Origin: JTS-AC122 sp050246015
GTDB taxonomy: Bacteria > Planctomycetota > Phycisphaerae > Phycisphaerales > UBA1924
Reading direction: 5' to 3'
DNA: 64,000 nt
Assembly (NCBI GenBank): GCA_050246015.1
Contig: JBFWWU010000005.1
Location: 62,001 to 126,000 of the forward strand
Shown here: in pieces, positions 43,841 through 52,070 of the stretch
Numbering within the stretch: position 1 is the first letter of the stretch
Layout: every line of letters starts with the position of its first letter
The notes under the pieces: generated by a model
The model's input: only the letters and a program-made list of their open reading frames with translations
Databases searched by the model: none
Told to the model about the DNA's origin: nothing
Made by a program: the position numbers and the translations under genes

Positions 43841-44263
43841 TGCATGCTCGTTTCTGGCTGATTCCAGATACTGGAATCCGCGATTTCGGATGAGCGGGAC
43901 GTCTCAACTACGTCCCACTCGTCTCAGTTCCGCGCAGTTTGCGGGGAACAAAGCATTGCTTAGTGTGTTCTTTGGGCTCGGATACGAGCTTCCCACCGTC
44001 ATTGATCGGGGTCTGTGCTCGTTTCCCGTACTAATGAGCATGCTGGATGGCAGCGGCCGCGCCATTCCGCTGAACAAGATACTGCCCGAATATGGCGATG
44101 GCGATGGTGATGCTCCGGGCGCGGTGCATCGAACTCAGCTGCCTCCTACCCATCACACCCTTGATGGCATCGTCGGCAGCGATATTCCCTGAGGCTCCCG
44201 TCGTCGGGCGGGTGGCGTCAAGGCCGTTCTTTTTTTGTCGGCAAACAAGATATACAAACTCGC

Positions 44264-45685
44264 TCACACAAACTTCGTCTTCCCCGGCACCGCCACCTCC
44301 GGCTTGGGCAACTTCATGTCCCACGAGAGCGAACCGGGGACGAGCGATTCCTTTGAGTTCATGGCCTGTTCCCAGGTGATGGTCTGGCCGGTGTAGGCGG
44401 CCATGCGGGCCATGATCGCCATCATGCACGAGTTGGCGGCGCGCACCCCGTCGTTGATCGGCTTGCCCGCGCGGATGGATGCGAAGAGTTCCTTGTGCTC
44501 ATCCTCGTACATCCTGCCGGCGTCGCCGGGGTCGCCCTTGCCGTCCCAGATGACCGGGGCGTTGCCGTCCGCCCCACCACCACCAACGCCGTAGCCGTGC
44601 ATCGGGAACTTTGCCGTCCATCCGTTGATCACCGCGTGCCCCTTGGTGCCGTAGACGTAGTCGGTGTTATCGCTGGGCAGGCCGTCCTGCTGCCGGCAGG
44701 TGTGGAAGGCTCGAAGCCCGCCGGCGTACTCGTAGGTCGCGGCGAAGTGATCGAACGAGTTGCCGGACTCTTCGCCGGTGCGGGCGGCGTTCCCGCCCAG
44801 ACAGATGACGCGCTCCGGGAGCCGATCGTTCATCGCCCAGGCGAGCCGATCGATCGAGTGCACCGCTTGTTCGACGATGTGGTCGCCGCTGATCCATGTG
44901 AAATGCCACCAGTTGCGCATCTGGAACTCGAGTTCTTGCCATTCGGGTTTTCGGGGGCGTTTGCCGAGGGTGCCGGTGAGGTAGGTGGTGTGGACGCTGG
45001 TGATGTCGCCCAGGGAGCCGTCGAGGACCCGTTTGAACGCCTCTCGCATGGAGGCGTTGTAGCGCCAGCAGAAGCCCACAAGCAGCGCGAGGTGCTTGGA
45101 CGTGGCAAGTTCCGCTGACTCGATGACGCTGCGGATCCCCGGCGCATCAACTGCCAAGGGTTTTTCGGCGAAGACGTGCTTGCCGGCGGCGATCGCCGCC
45201 TTGAGGTGTTGCGGCCTGAACCCCGGATAGCCGGTGATGAGCACGACGTCGACGCCGCTATCGATGACACGCTGGTAGGCGTCCCACCCGACGAACTGCC
45301 GCTCCGCGGGCACGTCCACGCGCTGGCCGACCTTGTCGCCGACCTGCTCGCGCATGTGATCGGTGATGTTCTTTAGGCTGGAGTCGATCCGCTCTTTGAA
45401 GACGTCGCCCATGGATTCCAGGACGCATCCGCCGTCGGCTCCGAGCGCCTGGGTGGCGGCGCCGGTGCCGCGCCCGCCGCAGCCGATGAGCCCGAGGCGG
45501 ATCGTGTCGGACCCCTCGGCGAAGAATCCGCTGGGGGCCATGGCGTGGGCAAGCCCGGTGATCGACCCCATCCCCCCCGCCGCCCCGGCCACGGTCGGCA
45601 CCACGACCGCCGCCGTCTTCACAAACGTGCGGCGCGTCATCCCCGACGACATCCCCGACCCCGGAACGTGCAGATCAAGCGACAT
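44264..45685 (-). CDS. Tat-exported Gfo/Idh/MocA family oxidoreductase
   Basis: 473 residues from ATG 45685 (GGAGG upstream). The N-terminus has a twin-arginine motif (MTRRTFVKTAAVVVP) and an Ala/Gly-rich hydrophobic stretch. The Rossmann domain starts RLGLIGCGGRGTGAATQALG. VVLITGYPGFRPQHLKAAIA and GKHVFAEKPLAVDAPG give the family's EKP motif. WWHFTWISGDHIVEQAVHSI is the catalytic-region segment of this planctomycete-rich subgroup. NAD(P)-dependent sugar oxidoreductases of this kind act in the periplasm; the substrate is unknown. Confidence 0.9.
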   Translation of the reverse strand: MSLDLHVPGSGMSSGMTRRTFVKTAAVVVPTVAGAAGGMGSITGLAHAMAPSGFFAEGSDTIRLGLIGCGGRGTGAATQALGADGGCVLESMGDVFKERIDSSLKNITDHMREQVGDKVGQRVDVPAERQFVGWDAYQRVIDSGVDVVLITGYPGFRPQHLKAAIAAGKHVFAEKPLAVDAPGIRSVIESAELATSKHLALLVGFCWRYNASMREAFKRVLDGSLGDITSVHTTYLTGTLGKRPRKPEWQELEFQMRNWWHFTWISGDHIVEQAVHSIDRLAWAMNDRLPERVICLGGNAARTGEESGNSFDHFAATYEYAGGLRAFHTCRQQDGLPSDNTDYVYGTKGHAVINGWTAKFPMHGYGVGGGGADGNAPVIWDGKGDPGDAGRMYEDEHKELFASIRAGKPINDGVRAANSCMMAIMARMAAYTGQTITWEQAMNSKESLVPGSLSWDMKLPKPEVAVPGKTKFV

Positions 45686-45829
45686 GGCGACACCTCCAAA
45701 GCGGACTGGGAAAGCGTCACCATAGCACGGCGAAATGCCCGAATGTACGACCGAATCGTGCTCCGGCGCGATACATGCTTCGACCGGCCCCGAAAGCGCC
45801 GATCGCACAGCGGCAACGATCGGCGGCGC

Positions 45830-46558
45830 CTAGCGGCACACCGACAGGAAGCACACCAGGAAATCGAAGTAGTCCTGCGAGTTGATGAAGCCGTCGTGAT
45901 TGAAGTCGGCGGCCGGCGCGCTGGCGAAGAAGGCGGACAGAAAGTCGAAGAGGTCCTGCGAGTTGGCGATCCCGTCGCGGTTGAAGTCGCACGGAACGGG
46001 GCCGGCGCCGACCCGGAAGAACTCGATCGTGCCCACGATGCGCCAGTACGACTCCGCGGTCCCGACTTCGATCGTGATGGTCTTCCAGTCGAACTCGTCG
46101 TCGAAGTCGTCGAGCGAGAGATCCTCGGCCAGGTCATCGGAGTTGAACGCGGCGCTCTGCGTATCGACGAGTTCAACCTGCGCCCGCATCATGCTGGCGG
46201 GGGCGACGAACTGGGCCCGGTACACGTCGCCGAGCGCCGAGTTGTCGATGATCCAGATGGAGCCGGCGTTGACGCCGCACAGCCGGTCGTAGTCGCTGGC
46301 GGTCGCGTTGCCGTCGAAGATCGCGCCGTCGTAGAAGCCGACATGAGCATCAGGCTCGGCGTCAACCGTGGCGCGGAGAAAGACGAACTCGGCGGAGAGA
46401 GGCCCGCCGACCTGCACATTGGGTGGCGGCGGGACGGTCCCCTCGATGCTGGTGATGGAGCCGCGGAAGAAAAAGGCGAGCGCGTGGTCCGCGCTGGCAT
46501 ACGGTGCCGCCGAGGCGGATGCGACGGCCGCGACGGCGATCGATGCGAACTTCGACAT
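45830..46558 (-). CDS. Exported protein with dockerin-like C-terminus
   Basis: 242 residues from ATG 46558, with GAGGAGG upstream and a signal peptide ending YASAD. The central beta-rich region (HALAFFFRGSITSIEGTVPP, AHVGFYDGAIFDGNATASDY) has no recognised family. The last 65 residues hold two dockerin-like units (CDFNRDGIANSQDLFDFLSA, ADFNHDGFINSQDYFDFLVC). The family resemblance lies only in the C-terminal module shared with three other proteins in the window. Confidence 0.8.
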   Translation of the reverse strand: MSKFASIAVAAVASASAAPYASADHALAFFFRGSITSIEGTVPPPPNVQVGGPLSAEFVFLRATVDAEPDAHVGFYDGAIFDGNATASDYDRLCGVNAGSIWIIDNSALGDVYRAQFVAPASMMRAQVELVDTQSAAFNSDDLAEDLSLDDFDDEFDWKTITIEVGTAESYWRIVGTIEFFRVGAGPVPCDFNRDGIANSQDLFDFLSAFFASAPAADFNHDGFINSQDYFDFLVCFLSVCR

Positions 46559-47030
46559 GTGAACCTCCTCTATCGAGGCCGCGCTGTGCAGAGCAGCGGA
46601 TGTGGGGCCACGCACGGATCCTCGGCCGGAACGAGTATTCGTTGATGCGCTCGGAAAAGATCCGCTGTTCAGGCGAAGATTACCTCAAGGTCGGTGGCCG
46701 CGCCATGCGCGCCGGGAGCGGTTGTAGGGGATCAACACGTCGCCTTTGGAGGGTTCGGATGCGCGCTCGGAGAGTGTGGTTGGCCGCTTGGAGCCGCGGT
46801 TTTGGATGCATTCGAGACGCGAAATCGTGAGATCACGATGCAATTCGAAGTGTTCGGCCCTCGATTTAGACGGTTCGAGGCATTTGGCAGAAACGGTAAG
46901 TCTGCAACTGAGCGCGCGAGGGCGGGAACCGCGCACGAGTCAATCTGAAGTCAGCCGGAGCACGAACATTCTGAGATCTTCGTTTCCGCCGGGCGTCAGC
47001 ACTTCATCAACCACCTGATGGGGGCACCGG
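46559..47030. other. Intergenic region
   Basis: 472 bases without a credible gene; the overlapping short frames have no ribosome site or domain. It is less GC-rich than the surroundings and contains the operator-like palindrome at 46824-46839. Confidence 0.4.
46824..46839. promoter_or_regulatory. Operator-like palindrome
   Basis: ATCGTGA/TCACGAT, two perfect 7-base arms separated by GA. The size and spacing fit a dimeric regulator site. It lies about 265 bases upstream of the dockerin-like gene that reads leftward. The binding factor is unknown. Confidence 0.3.
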
Positions 47031-47207
47031 CTACTTATCGATGACCTTTTCCTTGTGGATGTCCGTGTGGACGGTCTTCTGTTCCGGCGTTTCGACGACG
47101 GTGCGGGTCTTGGTCTTGGATTCTGACGCGCAGCCGGAGTAGGCAAGGGCAAGAGCGACGACAGCCAGGGCTGAGGCGATGCGGCGGGTGTTCGAGTAGT
47201 GGTTCAT
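47031..47207 (-). CDS. Small lipoprotein
   Basis: 58 residues from ATG 47207 with AAGGAG upstream. A basic start and hydrophobic helix lead to the lipobox AYSGC, so the mature part is about 35 residues, highly charged (ESKTKTRTVVETPEQKTVHT). No family recognised. Its short length and good ribosome site make a genuine small envelope lipoprotein likely. Confidence 0.65.
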   Translation of the reverse strand: MNHYSNTRRIASALAVVALALAYSGCASESKTKTRTVVETPEQKTVHTDIHKEKVIDK

Positions 47208-47431
47208 TTGAGGGAACTCCTTCGGAGTGGGCTCGCCCCCCAGTCTCCCGTCCCGCGGCCGACCTCCCACCTAAGGAGGGTTGGCGGCCGACGGTGTTAG
47301 CGGGGTGAAGGGTGGGTGAATGGAGGCTTAGAGATGGGAGGGCGGTGGGATCGAGCGTGCTTGCATGGGGACGCGGATCGTGGCGCGTGCGGGAAAGGAC
47401 GGGGCACGCCCCCTTGGGGGCATTGAGTCAA

Positions 47432-47576
47432 CGTGCCACGACCTTCGCGGCGTTCGGCGAGAGGGAATGCGAAGTCGGTGGTGCGAAGGTCGTGCGGAGG
47501 GGGTGGGAATGTCGGCGGCCGCACAAGATGGACGCTGAGCGCACGACCTTTCGGAGGACCGAAAGATCGTGGCACG
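47432..47576. repeat. Multi-armed palindromic repeat, copy 1
   Basis: A 145-bp element ending in near-perfect inverted repeats: CGTGCCACGACCTTCG on the left and CGAAAGATCGTGGCACG on the right. Inside are GCGAAGGTCGTGCG and CGCACGACCTTTCGG, complementary to each other and related to the ends, so four arms alternate in orientation. A perfect hairpin CTTTCGG/CCGAAAG with loop AGGA sits at the right end. The same layout is at 48676-48819. Similarity extends a little outward into GGGCACGCCCCC-like sequence. Open frames through it are chance. Confidence 0.75.
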
Positions 47577-47817
47577 AGTTGGGCGTGAAAGGTGGGGCCA
47601 CGCCCCCACCGGCGCACCGACGCCGACACATTGGCGCTACAAACAGCCGGGTGCTTGATCGAGGCCACCTGCCTGAAGAGTTAGGAGAATTCAACCGGAG
47701 TCGGTATCCTCGACGCACCAGGTTCTCGCACGTAAGAGAACGGATTTCCGTGGGTGCCGGTGGGCGGGGGGTGGTTGGGAGGGTTTGGTAAGGAGGGGGG
47801 CATACAGGAGGTCGGCA

Positions 47818-48510
47818 ATGTATACGTTGAATGCTGGACGAGTTAGCGCGTTTGTCTTGGGCGCAGCACTGCTCAGCGGCGCCGCGCCGCGGGTGCGTGC
47901 GGACATCGTGCCGTGGGAGTTCGTCGGCGAGGTTACGTCGATCGCCAATCCCGGCGGGCTCACGACGCCGATCGCCCTCGGGCAACAGGTGAGGGGAACG
48001 TACACGTTCGACGAGACGACCTTCGACGTCCTGCCCACGCCCGACGGCGGCGTGGCGTACCTGTTCTTCTTCCCGGATTTCCCGCACCCGCCGTATGGCC
48101 TGAACGCAACGATCGGCGACGCCACGGTCGAGTCCGGCGGGGATTTCAGCCCGTCGTTGAACGTCATAGTCCACGACGGCACGGCCCCGGCGGGAGGCGA
48201 CCAGCTGCGGCTTGTGGACGTGGGTTTGACGACGTCGTTCGTGGTGCCGCCGCAGAGTACGTTGTTCATGGACCTGACGCTCCAGGACACCTCGGGCGCG
48301 GTGCTGGCGAGCGATGCGCTCCCGCTGGTTCCGCCGCCGCTGGAGAGCTTCACCGGCGCAGAGGGGTCGTTCGCGATCCTGGACGATGCGAGCGGCGAGT
48401 TTGCGTATTCGATGACATTCCGGATCGATTCGCTGGTGCTGGTTCCGTCGCCGGGGGCGGGGGCAGTGATTGGCCTTGCTTTTTTGACGCGCCGGCGGCG
48501 GCGGGGGTGA
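47818..48510 (+). CDS. Exported protein with PEP-CTERM-like sorting tail
   Basis: 230 residues from ATG 47818 with CAGGAGGT upstream. Signal peptide ends VRADI. The body is beta-rich (PWEFVGEVTSIANPGGLTTP, GQQVRGTYTFDETTFDVLPT) and of a type often seen in PEP-CTERM proteins. The tail VPSPGAGAVIGLAFLTRRRR is a short sorting signal: Pro-rich motif, hydrophobic helix, Arg cluster. It would be processed by an exosortase-like system and displayed at the surface. The gene lies between the two palindromic repeat copies. Confidence 0.8.
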   Translation: MYTLNAGRVSAFVLGAALLSGAAPRVRADIVPWEFVGEVTSIANPGGLTTPIALGQQVRGTYTFDETTFDVLPTPDGGVAYLFFFPDFPHPPYGLNATIGDATVESGGDFSPSLNVIVHDGTAPAGGDQLRLVDVGLTTSFVVPPQSTLFMDLTLQDTSGAVLASDALPLVPPPLESFTGAEGSFAILDDASGEFAYSMTFRIDSLVLVPSPGAGAVIGLAFLTRRRRRG

Positions 48511-48560
48511 TACGGCGGCGCACGTACGGGCGTGCTGCAATCATTAGCGGCGTCCCTGAA

Positions 48561-48598
48561 CCCCGATTCTCGCGCCGACGACTTCGCGAGAATCGGGG
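48561..48598 (+). terminator. Strong hairpin terminator
   Basis: Perfect 14-bp stem CCCCGATTCTCGCG/CGCGAGAATCGGGG with a 10-nt loop, 50 nt after the stop of the PEP-CTERM-like gene. No T-run follows. Confidence 0.7.
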
Positions 48599-48615
48599 CG
48601 CATTGGAACGTGGAA

Positions 48616-48915
48616 GGAGATTCGGGCCACGCTCCCTTGACGGCACTGAGTTGCCGCCAGAGGAAGTTGTTTCAACGTGCCACGACCTTCGCGGCGATTG
48701 GCGATAAGAATGCGAAGAGGGTGGTGCGAAGGTCGTGCGTTGTGTGTGGGAATGTCGGCGGCCCCGCAGGATGAACGCCGATCGCACGACCTTTCGGAGG
48801 ACCGAAAGATCGTGGCACGAGTCGGGCGCGAAAGGCCGGGTCACCCGCCTCCCCCTGACTCCGCGGATTCGGGGCACACGGAGGGTGGAGATTCGGGCCG
48901 CGCTCCCCTCGACGG
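48616..48915. repeat. Imperfect direct repeats flanking palindromic repeat copy 2
   Basis: GGAGATTCGGGCCACGCTCC and the following bases at 48616-48643 recur at 48887-48915 as GGAGATTCGGGCCGCGCTCC, nearly identical over about 28 bases. They bracket the palindromic element at 48676-48819. They could be part of a larger repeat unit or the trace of an insertion or duplication. Confidence 0.55.
48676..48819. repeat. Multi-armed palindromic repeat, copy 2
   Basis: A 144-bp second copy of the element at 47432-47576, in the same orientation. The ends and all four complementary arms are conserved, including the AGGA-loop hairpin, while the spacer segments differ. That is the pattern expected if the structure is what is kept. 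It ends about 200 bases before the ATPase gene. Confidence 0.75.
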
Positions 48916-49025
48916 GTACAATCTGTCCATTCCGCCCCGCGCGCGAGGAGTTCAGCGCGCCCGATCCCAGGAACTGGAGGCTCGCCTTCGCAAAGTCCAC
49001 ACCAGCCGTAAAATACTCGCAGGAA

Positions 49026-50957
49026 GTGCGCGCACTTGTGCAGCAATTGCTCCGCGGAACAGATGTGCCGCGCGATTCCCTTCCTTACACCACTACGTTC
49101 GACAATCTCAAGGCGGAGTACGAATCGAAGCGCGGGGAGAAGATCGGCGACCACGACTTCTGGGTGCTGCTCGATAAGATCGGCAAATTCGGGGGCTTGG
49201 CCGCGCCGGGCAAGAAGAAGAAGGGTTCCAAGGCCCCGAACCTGTCTAGCAATGAGCAACTGGAGATCCTGCGTCAGCTGCGCGATTGGATCGGCAACCG
49301 TGACCACCTGCCGTACACCGCGAAGTTCGATGAAATGCATCGGCAGTTCGGGAAGCTCACCGCGCGCAAGTTGAGCAAGCACGAGTTTTGGCGTGCCCTA
49401 TCCAATGAAGCGAAGAAAGCGCGCAAGCCTAAGCCGGTCCACGTGGCCGCCCCGGTCGGCGCGCTCACGCCTGAACTCGTCGCGTTTCTCGAAGACCGCA
49501 ATCCTTGGTGGCGGGCGCAGCCCGCGAGAGAGCCGCACAGGTTCCGCCGTTGGGCATATGTCGAGATGGTGCGGCGATTGGACAGCAAGCTCGCCGCGAT
49601 GGTGGTCGTTCGCGGATCGCGCCGTGTCGGCAAGAGCGTGTTGCAATCGCAGCTGATCGAGGATCTGCTCTTGGTCGGCAAGGCCGACACGACCGGCAAG
49701 CCGGTTGATCCGGCGAGAATCCTGAGCGTGCAGTTCGACGACGCGCCCGCCCTCGGCGGCATCTCAATGCCCATTCAGGCCATCGTGCGCTGGTTCGAGC
49801 AGCATGTTCTGAAGCGGACGCTGAACAAGGCGGCGCAGGAGGGTCAGCCAGCTTACCTCCTGTTCGACGAGGTGCAGAATCTTCACGATTGGTCTGTGCA
49901 ACTGAAGATTCTGGCGGACAACGCGGACGCCCGCATCGTCGTCACCGGAAGCTCGGCTTTGCGCATCGCTAGGGGCAAGGAGAACCTCGCCGGACGAATG
50001 GACACCATCGAACTCGGTCCTCTTCGCCTCTGGGAAGTGGCTGGGATTCGCGGCATTCGGGGCCTAGAGCCGTACGCGCCCGATGCGCCGCTGGAAGAGT
50101 GGAAGAAGCGCGACTTCTGGCTCGGATTGATTGCTCATGGAAAGAAGCAGGCCAAGCCGCGGGACGAAGCGTTCCGGCATTTCTCGCGGCTCGGAGGCTA
50201 TCCCCTGTGCCACGATACCACCGAGACCGACGAAGACCGCCTACGGCAGCAGGTCGTCGCGGGCGTGATCAACAAGACCATTGAAAGCGACCCGGAACAC
50301 CGGCGCCGCGCCGCGCCCCTCGATCCCGCCTTCGTCCGCGAGGTATTCAAGATGATCTGCCGGTACGCGGGGCAGGCGGTCACGGCCAAGCGGATCGGCG
50401 ATGAGCTTCACCAACGCCTGCAATCACCGGTTCCGAACGCAAGGGTCGCGGAAACCGTGCAGTTCCTGGCAGACTCCCTCCTGATTCACTGCGTCCCGCC
50501 CCTGGAAATGCTCGCCAAGAAGCAGGGTCCCCCTTCCAAGCTCTGTGTGTGCGACCATTTCGTCCGCAACGGGGTGCTGCAGGGGACGATCCCGCTTGAC
50601 CCGGAGGCACTCAAGAACTGCGTCGAGGCGGTAGCGACGCAAGCTGGGCACCTGGTCGAGAGCGTGCTTGGTTACTTCCTCAAGGGTATCCCGGGGGTCG
50701 AGCTCTCCTGGTTCCCCGAGCGCGCGAAGGAGCCGGAGATAGATCTGGTACTCACGATCGGAACTTCCCGGATTCCGGTCGAGGTCAAGTACCGCCGCGG
50801 CACGGCGGACGGCGCGGCTCGTGCCGGCATCGACTCATTCTGTGGCAAGCCAGCTTATGCCGCGCCCTTTGGGGTCATGGTCACGCAGACATCCGAAGGC
50901 TCCATCGGCGAGAACTGCATCGCCGTGCCAGCCTCTACGTTCTTGCTTCTCCGGTAG
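49026..50957 (+). CDS. AAA ATPase of the DUF4143 type with duplicated N-terminal module and nuclease-like C-terminus
   Basis: About 640 residues from GTG 49026. The start is uncertain: the frame is open back to 48735, across repeat DNA, with no ATG or good ribosome site near the first conserved residues. Two related N-terminal modules of about 50 residues each read RDSLPYTTTFDNLKAEY ... HDFWVLLDKIGK and DHLPYTAKFDEMHRQF ... HEFWRALSNEAK. Walker A is VVRGSRRVGKSVLQ, Walker B YLLFDEVQNLHDW, sensor region VVTGSSALRIARGKENLAGR. The C-terminus has EIDLVLTIGTSRIPVEVKYR, a PD-(D/E)xK-like core. Family members are about 400 residues; their biological role is poorly known. Confidence 0.82.
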   Translation: MRALVQQLLRGTDVPRDSLPYTTTFDNLKAEYESKRGEKIGDHDFWVLLDKIGKFGGLAAPGKKKKGSKAPNLSSNEQLEILRQLRDWIGNRDHLPYTAKFDEMHRQFGKLTARKLSKHEFWRALSNEAKKARKPKPVHVAAPVGALTPELVAFLEDRNPWWRAQPAREPHRFRRWAYVEMVRRLDSKLAAMVVVRGSRRVGKSVLQSQLIEDLLLVGKADTTGKPVDPARILSVQFDDAPALGGISMPIQAIVRWFEQHVLKRTLNKAAQEGQPAYLLFDEVQNLHDWSVQLKILADNADARIVVTGSSALRIARGKENLAGRMDTIELGPLRLWEVAGIRGIRGLEPYAPDAPLEEWKKRDFWLGLIAHGKKQAKPRDEAFRHFSRLGGYPLCHDTTETDEDRLRQQVVAGVINKTIESDPEHRRRAAPLDPAFVREVFKMICRYAGQAVTAKRIGDELHQRLQSPVPNARVAETVQFLADSLLIHCVPPLEMLAKKQGPPSKLCVCDHFVRNGVLQGTIPLDPEALKNCVEAVATQAGHLVESVLGYFLKGIPGVELSWFPERAKEPEIDLVLTIGTSRIPVEVKYRRGTADGAARAGIDSFCGKPAYAAPFGVMVTQTSEGSIGENCIAVPASTFLLLR

Positions 50958-51047
50958 CGCGACTGCAGCGGAGTGGGGATGGAGGTGCCGGAGGAAGGGG
51001 CTTCCCCTTCCTCTGGCATCAGCGCACAAATCTCCCGAAGCGACGAG

Positions 51048-51203
51048 TCCCCGCGGCCCGGAGTTGGGTCCACGCGCGGGGCGGGCGCATCCTTGCCGCG
51101 GCAATCTGCATCCACGCGCCGCCCGCGCGCGTCCGTGCGCCGGGCATTCGCATCCACGCGCGGCACAGTTTCGTCCATGCGTCGCACTCCCGCGTCCACG
51201 CCC
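51048..51203. repeat. 21-bp tandem repeat array
   Basis: Seven consecutive 21-base units plus a partial eighth, each beginning TCC and mostly TCCACGCGC or a one- to three-base variant; unit starts are 51048, 51069, 51090, 51111, 51132, 51153, 51174 and 51195. Because 21 is a multiple of three, every frame shows seven-residue periodicity (on the minus strand units like RRVDADC, PRVDANA). No frame has a convincing start, so I treat it as non-coding tandem DNA. Confidence 0.7.
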
Positions 51204-51377
51204 CCCCCTTCCCCCACGAGAAAAACGCGGAATCCTGATCGCGCCTCAAGTCGCCGCCGCGCCACCCGACGACAGGAGACATTGGACGAAGGAGCCGCGG
51301 CGTCGCGGCCCCAACCCGCGGGCGGAGCCCTCCTCATTTGGCCCTTTGGCCCTGCACGTTCATCGCCGGCCGGACTC

Positions 51378-51411
51378 GACGGCCCCGGTTCAGTGATGAG
51401 CCGGGGCCGTC
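51378..51411 (-). terminator. Hairpin spanning a stop codon
   Basis: Perfect 11-bp stem GACGGCCCCGG/CCGGGGCCGTC. The TGA stop of the minus-strand zinc-ribbon protein gene lies in the loop. It probably terminates that gene. Confidence 0.55.
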
Positions 51412-52070
51412 CCACATTCTGGACACCGCTGGGTTGGACCTACCGGATAGGAGCACTTGTGGCACAGCCCGCGGCTGCGTCGTCGTCGTCGGCGTGCCCC
51501 CGCGAAGTTCTCGATCGTCATCGCCACAGTTGCCGCGTACAGGAGTGCGTTGCCGGCAAACCCCGTCCAGAGCGGCCGGAGAGGTAGTACCGCTGGAAAC
51601 TCCTCCCAACCGCCTTTTGCCGTGTCCGACAGCACGATCCCCCAGTGCTGCGAGCGTGCCACGTGGATGCCCTCATCGCCCGGGAGTTCACTGACCGAGA
51701 CTGTCCGCCACGACGACATGCTCAGCAGCGGCCAACCCGCCGCGACCGCACACGCTCCATCATCGAATGTCACGGCCTCAGGGGGCCACCAAGGTGATTT
51801 CGGGTACGTTCCCACAGTGGGATTTCGATCGATCAGTGAACCGGGGCGTCCGCAACCGACAACCCATTCTGTTCCTGTGCGTTTGATCGCAAAGAATGCG
51901 ACCGGATTGCCTGTCCGGGGATTGCGGTAAGGCTTCCAATCGAACTTCGCTCGTCCCTGAGTCGCTACAAACGCCCAAGCAAACGCGACATTGAGGCCGA
52001 CGCCCAAGAGCAAGTACGCAATGATTCTGGGCACGACGCTTCGCATTGGAAACCGTAGGTTCTCCGGCAT
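51390..52070 (-). CDS. Membrane protein with C-terminal zinc ribbon
   Basis: 226 residues. An N-terminal transmembrane helix (RIIAYLLLGVGLNVAFAWAF), a soluble middle (EWVVGCGRPGSLIDRNPTVG, PLLSMSSWRTVSVSELPGDE), a second helix (LWTGFAGNALLYAATVAMTI), an Arg cluster, then a zinc ribbon CHKCSYPVGPTQRCPECG. The ending is the same type as the protein at 29608-30105. Role unknown; a cytoplasmic zinc ribbon after the last helix is inferred. Confidence 0.7.
   Translation of the reverse strand: MPENLRFPMRSVVPRIIAYLLLGVGLNVAFAWAFVATQGRAKFDWKPYRNPRTGNPVAFFAIKRTGTEWVVGCGRPGSLIDRNPTVGTYPKSPWWPPEAVTFDDGACAVAAGWPLLSMSSWRTVSVSELPGDEGIHVARSQHWGIVLSDTAKGGWEEFPAVLPLRPLWTGFAGNALLYAATVAMTIENFAGARRRRRRSRGLCHKCSYPVGPTQRCPECGTAPAHH

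Noticed and set aside
47432..47576. Insertion sequence with terminal inverted repeats
   Set aside because: Too short to encode a transposase, and no transposase gene exists in the window; kept only as a repeat.
47428..48540. 370-codon minus-strand frame containing CHDLSVLRKVVRS, also seen near 48.8 kb
   Set aside because: The similarity comes from the palindromic DNA repeat read through in the same frame, not from a protein family; it overlaps the PEP-CTERM-like gene.
51048..51203. Possible CRISPR array
   Set aside because: Units abut without spacers and there is no cas gene nearby.
50855..51415. Minus-strand frame with heptad units RRVDADC, PRVDANA across the tandem array
   Set aside because: The periodicity follows from the 21-bp DNA repeat and appears in every frame; no ribosome site.
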